From assembly GCA_034687125.1 (NCBI GenBank), contig JAQGBZ010000267.1, forward strand, positions 23,536-87,535: a DNA stretch of 64,000 bases. Direction: 5' to 3'. The notes beneath the pieces were generated by a model. It was given only the letters and a program-made list of their open reading frames with translations. It ran no database searches and was not told where the DNA came from. Positions 26,127 through 37,650 of this stretch are shown one piece after another. The first letter of the stretch is position 1, and every line of letters starts with the position of its first letter. The position numbers and the translations under genes were made by a program. Source of the DNA: Neelides folsomi (Eukaryota > Arthropoda > Collembola > Neelipleona > Neelidae).

Positions 26127-28390
26127 TTTCTTTCTTTGACTTATACCACAATGGAGGTTTGGAAGATTGTGCACCACTTGTATCACTCGAGTACGATTTG
26201 AAGTTTAATATGAATTAATATTTAATTAAAGTTTAAGATACAGAGACGCATGAGTTCATCCGCTTGACTGTGTGGGATCTTTGACTCGAGGCGGAGCAAA
26301 ATTGTGTTGGGAGTAACTTTATGACAATCTGGGAGCGATGTAGTCGTCTGCCCTCCCAACTCCCTCGACCTTTGCCTCCACAAATCTACGGGACTTTAAG
26401 ATTAGTTCAAATACCACGAAGTAACCATTCGCCTAAACCAATGTGGACTTGCCCTCACCAATCTAAAACCAATCTAAGTACGTGTATTTATGTAGACAAT
26501 GGTGATTATTTAGAGTCAGGATTTGAATTGAGACGTCTTACATACTGTAAAAAACATCAGATTTACTACACGAGTCAGATGACAGAAAACAAATAAGTTA
26601 ATGTCAACAGTTGAGCTGACCTTTCTACGTTCTTATTTTTTTGAAGATAAGAAATATTATCCATCATTCTCCTACGTTTTCCGTCTTTCTCTCATGGTTC
26701 AAAAGAGAATAAGAGATAAAAACATTGGACATGAAAAGGAGTAATACGATAACTTCATGCTTCGACAATTCTTAGATCATTTCTCTTTTTTAAGATTTCC
26801 CTTCCCAATTTTACTCCCATTTTGGACATTTCTTCTGTTATGCTCTTTTATTTTTTCTCGATGAAATTGTCGACAATTTTGACTTCCAAATAACGAACTC
26901 ACTCACAATGTTTTCCTATAATATAAATGTTATACTTTTTGCAAATGTTGAAAATAACTTGAAAATAAATACGGATTATTACAAAAATCGTAAAATGCTA
27001 TTGAAATAAAATTGTTATTTTATTTAATTATTTATCGCATGCTCATTGAATTGAGCAAATTAGTATAAATTAGCTTATTGTTGTTTTATTGCCTATTTTA
27101 AAGAATCAGTGGTTTGTGCGAATCAGTGATCGTAAGCTAATTATACTACAGATATATGAAATGCCCATGAAATTCTCAAATATACATACTTATTATTGCA
27201 TATACGCAGATACGTGTACAATGTGGGCGGATAATTCATTGATGAAGGAGAATCTGTTTTTTAAGTTGAGTAATATTTGAAATATTTCTTGAATCTTGAT
27301 AAATGATGTAGAGTGAGTGAAAAATTATATGATGAAATATTATCATTTGGAATCCTTGTGATTAAATACTTGGCCTCTTATTGTTAGTTAGAATATCCAC
27401 ACACTTACATCGTAGTATAACAGATAAGTCGTTGCATACTGTATTTATCGTTATGTTATACAATATACACAATTTATGTAGTAGCACCGACAGTATTTCC
27501 AATAAAAGAGCCAATTCTTTTGAAGAAAAGCATCAAAATCTTATGGGATTGAATGTGGAATGAGCATTAGTTAAAGAAAGCGAGAAATTGATGTTCCTAT
27601 ATTTATTTACACGAGTGTGCATGGGACTGATAACATTTGTTAAAAGAAAAGGGCAATATCGACGCTATTCTATATTTGAGTTTTGAGAGTCACTTTCAAG
27701 TTTGGCAGAGCAGTTAAAATGAGATAATCAGCTTCTTCCTTTCCCATTATGAACCACTTCAATCGCATAAGTTCATGGGCAAACTTTGGAGCTTGATATG
27801 CAATGAAGTTTAATATTTAAAATTTGTTTCCATTTCATGGATGAAGAACTTTTTTAAACAGTTATAAGTAATTTAATAAAATAATAAAATTCAACTACGA
27901 TTTCCTTGATGCTTCCTTTAAAATTTTTCCATTCATAAAATTCATTTTATTCATTGCACCGCCCAAACTAATATTAAATTCTCAGAAGGTATATTGTTTA
28001 CGAGGCTTAAAAGATGAATGCCAAATGTGAACCTACGCCTACTCATTAATATAAAAGTTTTAAATTAATTTAACTTTAATCAATTGATGTCCTATCATTC
28101 GCAAAGGTTTTACAAATTAAAGAAAATGATTCCATTATAATAAATTTTGTATTGTAAAATTTAAACTATGTACATTATGCCATTATATGAGATGAATGAA
28201 TTTCAATTTGTTAATTTATGAAGCTCAAAGCTTTTGTCAAAAGTTCCATACAAATAACAATACGTAGTTATATGTAGTTTACAAGCTAATAAAATATGTC
28301 CATGGGTAGTTAGAATCTTGAATTTAAAAGTGAAAAGGTTAAAATTTTCATTTCTCCAATCTCGTCTGTTATCCAACATTTACCTTGTGT
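26127..28390. other. Intergenic region upstream of the cysteine proteinase
   Basis: This holds the promoter side of the minus-strand proteinase gene. No TATA box could be assigned with confidence. Open frames at 26321-26596, 27089-27280 and 27381-27563 show nothing recognisable. Confidence 0.4.
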
Positions 28391-28798
28391 TCAATTTTTA
28401 AAATTTCCGCAGTTCTTTAGGGTTGACTGTGAAGGATTTACGAGGCTACCATTAAATACATTCCGTGGTTTAGATAGTTGAGACCAGGGAACATTACTCA
28501 TCTGTTTTTCTTTTACTATTTCACAGCCACATAAGCATGAATTTTGAATGTGATGTTGAGTCAAATCGGGAGTCCTCCATCGGCCCTGACCTTCCACTTC
28601 AATTCCCAAGTTGTTCTCAAGATCAACCTGAGTGACAGTTGTTTCCACCACGAGTAGAATAATGGCTCTTAAGCCTATCAGATCCAAACCACATCCGATT
28701 CCTTCTCTTTCTTCATTGTTTTTTTTAAAGGGATATGAAACATATCCCGGGGCTTCAATCTGACACGAGTACTTAAGAATCCTCAATAGAAAGCACAA
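28391..28798 (-). CDS. Unrecognised 135-codon ORF
   Basis: Open frame with six cysteines and segments such as YSCQIEAPGYVSYPF, LIGLRAIILLVVETTVTQ and NSCLCGCEIVKEKQ. Length and composition are above what chance gives here, and a possible donor (CTC|GTAAAT) lies near the 3' end, so it may be an exon of a small secreted protein. I found no partner exon or family. It could also be spurious. Confidence 0.25.
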   Translation of the reverse strand: MCFLLRILKYSCQIEAPGYVSYPFKKNNEEREGIGCGLDLIGLRAIILLVVETTVTQVDLENNLGIEVEGQGRWRTPDLTQHHIQNSCLCGCEIVKEKQMSNVPWSQLSKPRNVFNGSLVNPSQSTLKNCGNFKN

Positions 28799-29420
28799 AA
28801 CGAGACAGCGGTGAAAGAAAAACCATTATCGATCAATCAAGGGAAAGAAACAGAAGATTTTGAAAAGGTTTTTTAAATACTGATAAATGTAAGAAGCAAG
28901 GAGCTCATTCACTCTTCAATTAATTACTTAACACAGAAAAGAAGAAAAGCAAGTAGGCGAAAGACTCTAGCTGAAAATTTCTCATTAATCAAAGAGGAGG
29001 AAATCAGTGAGGATATGGAAGAGTCTGTAAATATCCCGAGGTTGCCTTGATCTTCCTCTCACCATTCTTTGTCTTTTCGAGGGCCGGTTCTCAAGATTCG
29101 AGAACCCCGAGAAAGTAATGCAATAAGATGAGGAGAATGTGAGAATAAGAGACAAGAGGAGTTGGGTATGTAAGTTAGAGAATCGCTCCCTGTTATTTTT
29201 AGAGCCTTCATCCCTCCCTTTATTGGCAATTACATAATCGTTATACATATTGTTACATACACAGAGTTGCATGTATTGAGTATGGCAGAGTCTTAATCTA
29301 CATATTGAAGGACGTAGTCAAATGGTAAGGTCTGATTAGGAAGAGATGTTCAAAGGGAACATATGAGGAAGATTTCGATATAGGATTAGTATGGTGTTAA
29401 GGTCGGTTTTTTTATTAGTA

Positions 29421-29810
29421 TTAATATACGCCGGTGATTTTTCTCGCGTAAGTCTTCGCGTGGGCGATGTAATGAGAAGATGAGGATCGAATTGACTGGA
29501 GGAGTTCCGCATCTCGACTAACTCTCATCGACTGAGTCCGTCGGCTTCGATCCATGTAAGACCGAAGTGCCCGTTCTTCCCAAAGGAGCGGCTTTGGAGC
29601 CTCCGGCCTCTGCCCTGTCGCCCGTTTGTCAAGGTAATCAATCATTGGTCGGTAGTAGTTGGCTCCGTACTCAAAGTTATACTCGTAAAGGACAGATTTC
29701 GGACGAGCCCAGTGGACGAAAATGGTGGGCTTTTTCTTGGGGGCTTCTCCGGCAAAAGACCCTCCCGTGGCTTCTCCAACCTCCATTGAACTCAACTCGC
29801 CTTCTCCCAT
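29421..29810 (-). CDS. fln: Flightin (thick-filament protein, WYR domain)
   Basis: A single coding exon of 129 codons. Residues about 28-90 match the flightin core: VHWARPKSVLYEYNFEYG, NYYRPMIDYLDKRATGQ, then a WEERALR segment; the C-terminus (LLQSIRSSSSHYIAHAKTYA) also fits. In insects flightin binds the myosin rod and sets thick-filament length and stiffness. The acidic N-terminal region is shorter than in Drosophila (182 aa in all, as I recall). The start is the ATG at 29810, 9 bases into an exon that follows a TCATTCCAG acceptor. An upstream exon ending at 30450 (ACAG|GTGAGA) has no in-frame ATG and so should be leader. AATAAA follows the stop at once (29411-29416 on +). A paralogue lies 6.8 kb upstream in the same orientation. 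Confidence 0.9.
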   Translation of the reverse strand: MGEGELSSMEVGEATGGSFAGEAPKKKPTIFVHWARPKSVLYEYNFEYGANYYRPMIDYLDKRATGQRPEAPKPLLWEERALRSYMDRSRRTQSMRVSRDAELLQSIRSSSSHYIAHAKTYARKITGVY

Positions 29811-30449
29811 GTCTTCGGACCTGGAATGATTTTATACTTTTATCCACATGTTTCCCATTTACCATCGTCGACGTGTGGTTGATGGGAGTGGTGAAATGGT
29901 TTTGGGAGGAACAGACGGCAATTTCGGATATCATCTCCCGGAATAACCCACAGAGTCCAAATTGCACCAATATACATCTCAAGTTACTAATTATATGCTT
30001 TAAAGTGCGAACGATAAAGCGAAACTCAAGTTGGAGTCTTTTCGTGTTCAAGGGGATGATTAATGCAATTAGGTAAATACTCTCAAGTTAAGGATTCTCT
30101 TTCGAATGAATAATGATCAAATAGAAGGTCGGAGTCTTTCTGATATGAAAGGTGGCCAATTAGTGAGAAAGGAGATTAAAAGAGCAGAGGAATTACTACT
30201 TTTCCGCGCTTGTGGTGGTTCAAATGATAAAAAAAGCTTATATTTCCAAACACAAAAAGATGAAGTGGGGAATTTCTGAAATAACTACAATCCAAATTGT
30301 TCAAATATCTCTAAGTAGTTGTCAAAAGAAATGAAATTTTAAGGCGCTTTCTTTCCAATTGTTCCTAATTCCCTTTTCAATTTTCCTCCTTCGAAGAGTT
30401 TATTGAATTTGGAAATGAAAGATCGGAGCAGTTGTTGGTTGTGTCTCAC

Positions 30450-30560
30450 CTGTCAGGTTTAAGTCCGTAAGGAGTTTGGGAAGTGGCGGAGAGGGCTGAA
30501 CGGCAAAGTAGCTACTCGAGCGTGTGTGATCTCTGACTCCCGAAGAAGTGTTATTCTTGG
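30450..30560 (-). promoter_or_regulatory. Probable 5' UTR exon of flightin and nearby promoter
   Basis: On the minus strand a good donor (CCTGACAG|GTGAGAC, exon edge 30450) pairs with the acceptor just before the flightin ATG. Reading back in the joined frame reaches a TAG without an ATG, so this exon is non-coding. Its 5' end is not defined by sequence; 30560 is only a nominal limit. The surrounding DNA (30450-31450) is less A+T-rich than its neighbours, as expected of a promoter. Confidence 0.45.
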
Positions 30561-31914
30561 GAGGTTGGCTCTCACTATGAGGCCGATCCGATTCCGAAAG
30601 TGAGCCAAGAGCTTTAAGCCGTCCCTTTAAGGTGGAAGTATTAATAGGGTCTTATTAGAAGCATTATACTAGGTTGAAATGCGGGAGCCGCCGCCCATTT
30701 CCTTCGCTAATTTAGACACCTCATTCTGGTCCTTGTGAGTCTGGGACAAAGTGCCAACTCCCGAGTGGCCATATTACAGCGTGATGGATGTGGGGACGGG
30801 GCAGCTCTTTGACATCCCTCAATCTCACCCTTGGCAAAAAAGAATCCGGTTAGGAAACCACCTAATTACTTCTCTTCCGCCATATTTCCTTCCTCCGCCT
30901 TCTCTAATTGAAATAGCATGGGAGGATCGTCATCTATCCTCTTCATAACAAGGGAACGTTCAAGGGATCATTTGGACCTTCCCGGGTCCCTTGGTAAATG
31001 AAGGGTGTAAGTCATTTATTACTCGCGGTTGATCCGGATGGATAGAGTTGTCTTAGTGGAGAAACTCAGAGATAACTCTCCGCGACTCTAGCCAAAAACA
31101 GATGAATTCAAATTTTGGGATCTTGGAGTGGGAACATAAGTGATGTCTCTGTCGCGCCCTGCTTAGCGGTTTACTTTTCTCCCACACATGCATACAGATG
31201 TTGGGAGGATGGAAGTGACTATAGCTAATAAATTTGAGTGAGATAGGTCCTCATGAGCGGGACGAGGAATCACAATTTACCCTTCTCTCCGTACATACAT
31301 TACCACTCCATGCTAATGGCGGAAGAGATAGAAAAGTCTCGGATTTGGAAACAAGCAGTTGTTTTTTAAGATGACTAATGGGCGGAATGGAGAGGAGTTC
31401 GGGTGGAACTCTCTTCCTCCTCCACTGACCCATCTTTTAGCTTAGTTTTTGGCCAAGTTATGGAGGGAAGGACAAGGCAAGAGATCTATTACAGCTGCTA
31501 ACTCAAGGCTTCCGCCCCAACAACCTTTTTTCACATAAACGGTAGAGAAATGAGAATGGAGGCAATTTGAATATTTAATATGATTGAAAACAACATGGAG
31601 ATGTTTTTGGCAACCACTTTATATTACATTTGACAATCACATCAATGATCACATTTGTCTTTAACCAAATGTTAACCATTTGTGTATTTATTTGTGTAGG
31701 TATGTCAGTATAGATTTTAAATGGGTATCAGAATTATTCTTATGAACGTATGTTACTAAATATTCTCAATTTATTAATGAAGATCATACATGAGTCAGAG
31801 TCCTCAGAGTGCATGACTGTCTTGATTAATAATTGTGATTGATTCTGTAATGTTTATTAAATTTATTAATATTATTTATTTATTTATATTATTTATTGGA
31901 TTTTTGCTATTTGG

Positions 31915-32030
31915 ATAATATGCAGTCTTGAACTTCGGTGACTGAGGAGAAACCATCCTGTGCTGGCCTATTGTCGGCCTAGATGAAGGTCAGCAACTGC
32001 CTCATTCTTAATAAAGCAAAGATAAAGATA
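31915..32030 (+). mobile_element. Probable 3' tail of a LINE retrotransposon
   Basis: A block of more balanced base composition ends in TAATAAAGCAAAGATAAAGATA. Ending in an A-rich tail with short GATAAA repeats after a polyadenylation-like signal is typical of 5'-truncated Jockey/I/CR1-type LINE copies. No reverse transcriptase frame is visible. Boundaries are approximate. Confidence 0.4.
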
Positions 32031-33436
32031 TTCGAATCAAACAATTAAATTTTTGAAGATCTCGGGATTTTAACGTAGGTATTATCTGTATATGGTTTGG
32101 TTAATATTTATTTCAATATTGTATCAACAAATCAACACTAACTACAACTTATTGTCAACTAAAAGTATTACCTTGATTTCGTCAGCTTAAATCTTGCCAT
32201 CAATTAAAGAAAGTTTAATTTTACAAATAAAGAAACGGTCTGTAAATATCGTACATACTTTATAAATGAATAATGCATTATAATGTTTTATTAAATAGAT
32301 AACTATTCTGATATTAATGTAGTAGTGGATTATTTCTTTTATTGGTCTCTCTGAATTATGAAATCATAATGCGTGCTATAAGTTGTTATTCTTGCTAATG
32401 ACATGAAAGATGGTCAGATACCTCTACATTATTTATTAGAACAATATTATTATAATAATAATATTACAAAAAGCGATACGGCTGTGTGATTCATTGAGAG
32501 GGATATGAGGTTGCAAGTATAGGTTTAAATTTTAACAACATCTATTGCTCTCTACTAAAATATTAGCCAAACTGATTAGAATTATTCGTCGTCGCTGTCG
32601 TTCGACTCCGAGTTGGCAAGAGGTCAAGTGGCTTATTCTGAAATGTTATATCACATGTAAAAGTAATCATCTTATTTTTTATTTGGCAGCGAAATGGGAA
32701 ATGTATACTTCTGGTTGTGGTGTCTTTTATTTAAACGTATAATCACAAAGATGAATAATACTTTTATGAAAATGAATAACTTGAAGAAAAGCTTAAGTTG
32801 CGATGATTTGATGAGTCTTGACAAAATTACTCATCATAAACGTATGCTTTCAAGTTTAAATTCTATATGCATAAATATTAAAAGTTTTCCTAAGTTTTAC
32901 ACAAAGATCGATATGTCATTAAAGATAATTACCTATACATAACAATGTTATAATATATGATACGATAAAATTAAATTGGTAAAATATGTACTGATTTGAA
33001 AATATGTATTTATATACGGTTTTCAAGGATCTTACACTCGTATAGGTAATATTGTTAATAATAAAAAATATAGAATAATACATGTACTTATTAAATATTA
33101 GTATAAGCATAGTCAATTTTCTCTTAAATTGGCAGAACCATAATTCGATTTTCACATTTAAATTAGAACTGTCTTAACAAGGAGACTCGATAGCTCAATT
33201 TTCTCATTCAAGGTTATATCATCAACTACATAAAGTACCCGAGAGGAGTTGTTACCATTTAAATTTAAATCGGCTTAAAATATTTATCGATAAAAGTTTT
33301 ATCATTAAACAAGTGCAGAAGACACATATTCCATATTATGTCTTATTGTGTTTATGGAAATGCAAAAAAATGCAAAAATTTATTTAATTCAATTTCTATA
33401 ACTTGAAGCAATTATCTAACTAAAGTATGATACAAA

Positions 33437-34045
33437 TCAAAAGTAGTTTCCATTGTTTTCAAAACATTTTCTCCACTGAGATTCCAATCTATTAATTCCT
33501 TCCTGCCAGCATTGTGGTATGCGACTTACACAGTGAGAGATCCTAACCAGTTGTTTACTGCAGTTTTTAAATCGTTTACCTCTCAAGAATCTTTTCATGT
33601 GAGAAAATAAGTGACAGTAAGATGGAGAAATATCTGGAGAATAAGGCGAGTGTGGAAGACTTTCAATTCCCAATCTGTCCAATGTGTCTTTAACAATTTG
33701 ACATTTATGAGGACGAGCATTGTCGTGGAGCAAGCTGATGGCGAAGCTGGTGGCGAAGAATGTGATTGTAGAGTTCTCCAGTAATTGTTTGATTGCGTGG
33801 TAAAAAGTGCACAACAATCGGACCTCTCCAGTTCCAGAAAATGCACATCATGACCTTTCTCTCGAATCTGTCCTTCTTAACAATTTCTGGAGCCTTTTCC
33901 CCTTTCCATTTCCACTCTTGAGATTACTCCCAATATTTAGGCTCGAAGTAAAAAATCCAAGTCTTATCACATGTGATTATACTTCTTAAAAAGTCTTCAC
34001 CTAATTGTCGACCTTTGTTCTTCTAAAGAGTAAACGATTTCTTGG
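33437..34045 (-). pseudogene. Dead mariner transposase (C-terminal two thirds)
   Basis: Mariner-family blocks occur in order on the minus strand: GEDFLRSIITCDKTWIFYF with the first catalytic Asp (about 33960-34020), KVMMCIFWNWRGPIVVHFLP, then LLHDNARPH with the second Asp, PYSPDISPSYCHLF, and FENNGNYF before the stop at 33437. The frame is broken by stops and by shifts (the middle and C-terminal parts lie in different frames around 33750-33800). The third catalytic Asp, normally in PSDYHLF, is replaced (PSYCHLF), so the copy is inactive. N-terminal DNA-binding part and terminal repeats were not found. Confidence 0.85.
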
Positions 34046-35548
34046 AACTTCCATTTTCTTTAGATTTTGCGTGAATTTTAAGATACTCAAGTAGTTTAAA
34101 AAATTAATTGATTATTTTCATTATGTTGACAATGTAACTTCGAATTTTGCATAAGACCAATAAGACACATAATTTGGTATGATCTGATAAGTAATTATCT
34201 CTTCTTTTTAGTTTGCCTTTGTTCTCATCTAAACGAGCTTTTATTTGGAATAAAATTAAATAATGAGCTTGTTTATTGTGGCACAAAGTTCTAATGGTAA
34301 ATGAGGATTTGATAATTATAAGTCGGCCAATGTAAGACGTATTACGTTCGTGATCTTAAGTACTTAGGTAATATTATACTAACTTACATAGTATATTTAT
34401 GTACTACTCTATAATCGAAATAGCCTTTTAATAGGCACCAGGAATTACAGACTTGTTGGCCAAAATTCTTTTCCCTTCTTCATCAAGTTAGAGACTGAGC
34501 TTTCTTTGAAACTAGTGGAGATGTCCATTTAAATGCATTGAGAGTTAAGACATGGCCTGGTTTTTATTCTTAATGTTAGTTGAGAAAGATATCGAATATT
34601 TTCTTTATCCCCCGTGGCCTTGATGGAAAGTCATTGGAATTTTAATTAAGACCCTTTCATTCTGCATTGCATTTCTTGAGTTCTATTTCTCCATTATTTG
34701 TCTGCTCCGAGTATCCTGTTAAGAGAACAATGCAATACGTTAATCCCTACATCCAATCATGTAAAGTGTGTTTTTGACTTTTTTGTGCTCATTCTTATGA
34801 AATGCCCTAACACAATATACTATAACATAAAATAAGATGCATTATAAATTATAATGTGTATTACAATAATACTGTATATCTGTACGTATTTATGTTGTAA
34901 GACCTAAACCGAATTCAATTGGATATAATGTATTTTAGTAGTAAAAAGCACCAAATTTGTTAGGGTTTAATTGTTAAAAATGCAGTCTACAAGGAACGAG
35001 AAACAAAACAAGACATTTTGCATAATATTCGTATATCATCGCATCGATGCGAATTGTTTTACTTTCTCCACAGACCTCCTGAACGCCACCTTACACTTCG
35101 GAATGAAATGTATAGATAAAATTACATACAAACGCTTAACTTTAAAAGTAACGTTTATCATTTATCTCTCGAGCCTACTCATTGTACACATAAAATCATA
35201 AAGTTATAATCAAATGGGCATTGGAATTGGCTCTTTTATGTACTATGGTATACATATATAGTTTATTGTTTATAGAATATTTTACAAATTGTTAATGCAT
35301 GCCGGCATGCCTAATTAAATAATATTATTAAAATAAGTGTTAAAATAGATTTTATAACCCATATAAAGATATTACATAATTAATGATTTATTCGATAGAT
35401 TCAATGCATTTAAACTATTGTTATATGCTACAACCATTGTAAAAAGAAAAAAAACTGAAATAAGATATGAAATATAATATATTTTATATAAAAATATATA
35501 ATACCTGTATAATTTGGTATTTATTTATAATATGCATATTATATGGAT

Positions 35549-35697
35549 AACGCAATTAAAGTGGGACACAGATTTTTGTGGCACTGCACAAAAAACTTAT
35601 AAATAGTAGTTTGTTATAAAATTGTAATAAAATTAATAGTAGAGTGTTTTATGTGCAGTGTCATAAGCCGAAAGAACTTTGTCTCACTTTAATTACT
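35549..35697. mobile_element. Short MITE, about 150 bp
   Basis: Left TAATTAAAGTGGGACA-like and right TGTCTCACTTTAATTAC ends are imperfect inverted repeats of about 45 bases, also sharing CACTGCACA(T/A)AAAAC. No coding capacity. Size and ends suggest a Tc1/mariner-type MITE, for which a TA duplication would be expected; the flanks are too A+T-rich to settle it. Confidence 0.55.
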
Positions 35698-36593
35698 TTA
35701 TATGTTTGCAGAGTATTTGATTGTAAAATATCATGTTACATAAAATAGTACATATTATGAAAGTGATCTAATAATTGAATTTTATTTATATTTATTCAAT
35801 GATTCTCCAGATTTGAACATATGCATGTTTAAATAGAAGTCATGATTTTTAACTTCACTATTTAATATTATACAGATATGTTGACACGAGACATGAACTA
35901 TACGCATACGCACTATACATTTGAGACATCGACACTGTACAGAAAAGGGTAAAAATTATTGAATCACAAAATATTTCCTAAATATTTAATATATCTATGA
36001 ACGTAACATATTTCTTTAAATATTCAATAACCACTATAATACGATACATTAAATTATGATGCTACATATTTGCAAATTGATTCGAATGTGAAGAAGAGAA
36101 ATGTAGGATTTAATTATTAGTTGATAATTTATCAATCTTAATGTAACAATCGTGTAACAATTAAATAATGTATTTTAAATGTTTAGCGAAATAGAAATAA
36201 ATTTTAAAGTAATAAATGGTTAAACAAAGAATTGGCCAAAAAATCAAACATAAATACATAAATAATTTTTTCACTGTACATTGTAATAATGGCCTTCGGG
36301 ATAAACAAAGAGTTCAAAGAAGTCGAAGAATTTATAAACAGAAAAAAAGAAGATATTACGTTAACGTCAAATGCTTCACCACCACCATCAATTTTTAAAG
36401 AATTTGAAATTGATATCTTGAAATATACATTTCAAATGGCAAGATGTAAATATATAATTACATTGTATGTTGTACATGCGGATCCTTCTTATTTCGTTGT
36501 TCTCTTGAGAAATCTTCCTCATTCATATTTTTTTACATTTTGTTTTTACCAGAGAAGAAAAGAGTTATAAGAATTGACAGCATTTCCTTTAAT

Positions 36594-37415
36594 TTAAGAT
36601 TCAATCGTCGTCTTGATCGTTCTCTTCGTCACTCGAATCGTTCTTGAAGATTGCATGGCACTCGAGGCCGATGATTGCTGTGAGCTTTCCTGTCGACTTC
36701 TCAATGACGCGCTCGCCGAGCTCCCTCGGATTGCCAATGCTGAAACGTCATCATTGAGCTCAGCCAAACGGGCTCTTGCCCGTGAACGGATCTGATCCGC
36801 TCTTGATTCCGCAATCGCTGCATGGGCAGCATCACTTTCCTCAGCCTCAGCTCTTGCACGGAGTCTAGCACGGAATTTAGAGCTTGAGCTGTCGACTTCC
36901 TTCTTCATCTCATCCATGAGTTCCTCAGCAGCAGCCTTCTTTGTTCTTCCTCTCAACAGCGAGCTTTCAATCATCGACTCAGCTTCTTGGGATCTCTGAG
37001 CTGCCATTTTCCTCCTGGCCATAAAAGCCTCATCGAAACAATTATCAGAAGAAGCAAGAGCCGATGTTGATCCGCTTACTCCAGCAGACTCAAGGAGCCT
37101 ATCTCCAAAGATGAGCTTTCGTCGCTCATCAGCAGCCGCCATTGAGGATTCCTCATTCAGGGAAGATCTTCTCAAACAGGACTTCATGGACATTTCCGAA
37201 TTTCTGTAATTGAGAGCTTCCAAGTTTCCATACACAGGCTTTGCAGCGAATCTCTCTGCGAATGTTTTTGCTCCTGGTGGGGACGATGATCGTCCGCTTC
37301 TTTTAGTGTCAAGGTGAGTGAGAAGCGGTTGGTAGTAATGCTCCCCGAGGTTGTAGTTGTAGTCGTACATCCTCGTTGCCGGTTTCTTCCAATGCATTCC
37401 TGTGCGTCCAGACAT
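36594..37415 (-). CDS. Flightin-like WYR-domain protein with Ser/Arg/Ala-rich extension
   Basis: A single coding exon; 273 aa from the ATG at 37415 (MSGRTGMHWKKPATRMYDYN). Residues about 7-52 align with flightin's WYR core: HW.KP....YDYNYNLGEHYYQPLLTHLD, then a G-rich turn and TFAERFAAK. The rest differs: a long hydrophilic region rich in R, S, A and E with probable helix (MARRKMAAQRSQEAESMIE; FRARLRARAEAEESDAAHA) and a basic tail (TIRVTKRTIKTTIE). It is probably a sarcomere protein binding the myosin rod, perhaps myofilin-like, but I cannot name it. An acceptor lies 24 bases before the ATG (exon edge 37438) and a leader exon ends at 37589 (AAG|GTAATT). ATTAAA follows the stop. Confidence 0.75.
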   Translation of the reverse strand: MSGRTGMHWKKPATRMYDYNYNLGEHYYQPLLTHLDTKRSGRSSSPPGAKTFAERFAAKPVYGNLEALNYRNSEMSMKSCLRRSSLNEESSMAAADERRKLIFGDRLLESAGVSGSTSALASSDNCFDEAFMARRKMAAQRSQEAESMIESSLLRGRTKKAAAEELMDEMKKEVDSSSSKFRARLRARAEAEESDAAHAAIAESRADQIRSRARARLAELNDDVSALAIRGSSASASLRSRQESSQQSSASSAMQSSRTIRVTKRTIKTTIES

Positions 37416-37588
37416 CTTCACGTTCGTAGGGAGGCTCGCTGTAAGAAAGGAAGTTAATTTATTGGATCGGTAAAGTAACTGATTTTAATTGATTACAAAG
37501 TTTTGTACTTCAGTAGCTCTGGAACGAATGGGAAATAATTGAATAAGAAAATGTTTATTCGATTGATCGGGAGAGTTAAATGAATTAC

Positions 37589-37650
37589 CTTATAAATGTA
37601 ACGGCCCAAGAGGATGGTGAAGAGAGCTCCGGTTGCTCAATCGGTGAGGT
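37589..37650 (-). promoter_or_regulatory. Probable 5' UTR exon of the WYR-domain gene
   Basis: On the minus strand, TTACATTTATAAG|GTAATT is a good donor facing the acceptor CTTTCTTACAG at 37439. This repeats the flightin layout: non-coding leader exon, intron, single coding exon. The 5' limit is arbitrary. Confidence 0.45.

Larger units (their letters stand above)
30561..36590. other. Long gene-free interval between the two WYR genes
   Basis: Apart from the LINE-like tail, the mariner remnant and the short MITE listed separately, I see no gene here. The open frames are A+T-rich and show no family resemblance. A perfect 14-base GC-containing palindrome lies at 35297-35310. Confidence 0.45.

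Noticed and set aside
28985-29272. 95-codon minus-strand frame downstream of flightin
   Set aside because: Low-complexity Ser/Leu/Arg composition, no splice partner and no family.
32545-33155. Several short frames near the mariner remnant
   Set aside because: A+T-driven composition (Ile/Asn/Lys/Tyr), not part of the transposase and not recognisable.
36613-36795. Plus-strand ORF over the WYR-domain gene
   Set aside because: Shadow of the Ser/Arg-rich minus-strand coding sequence.
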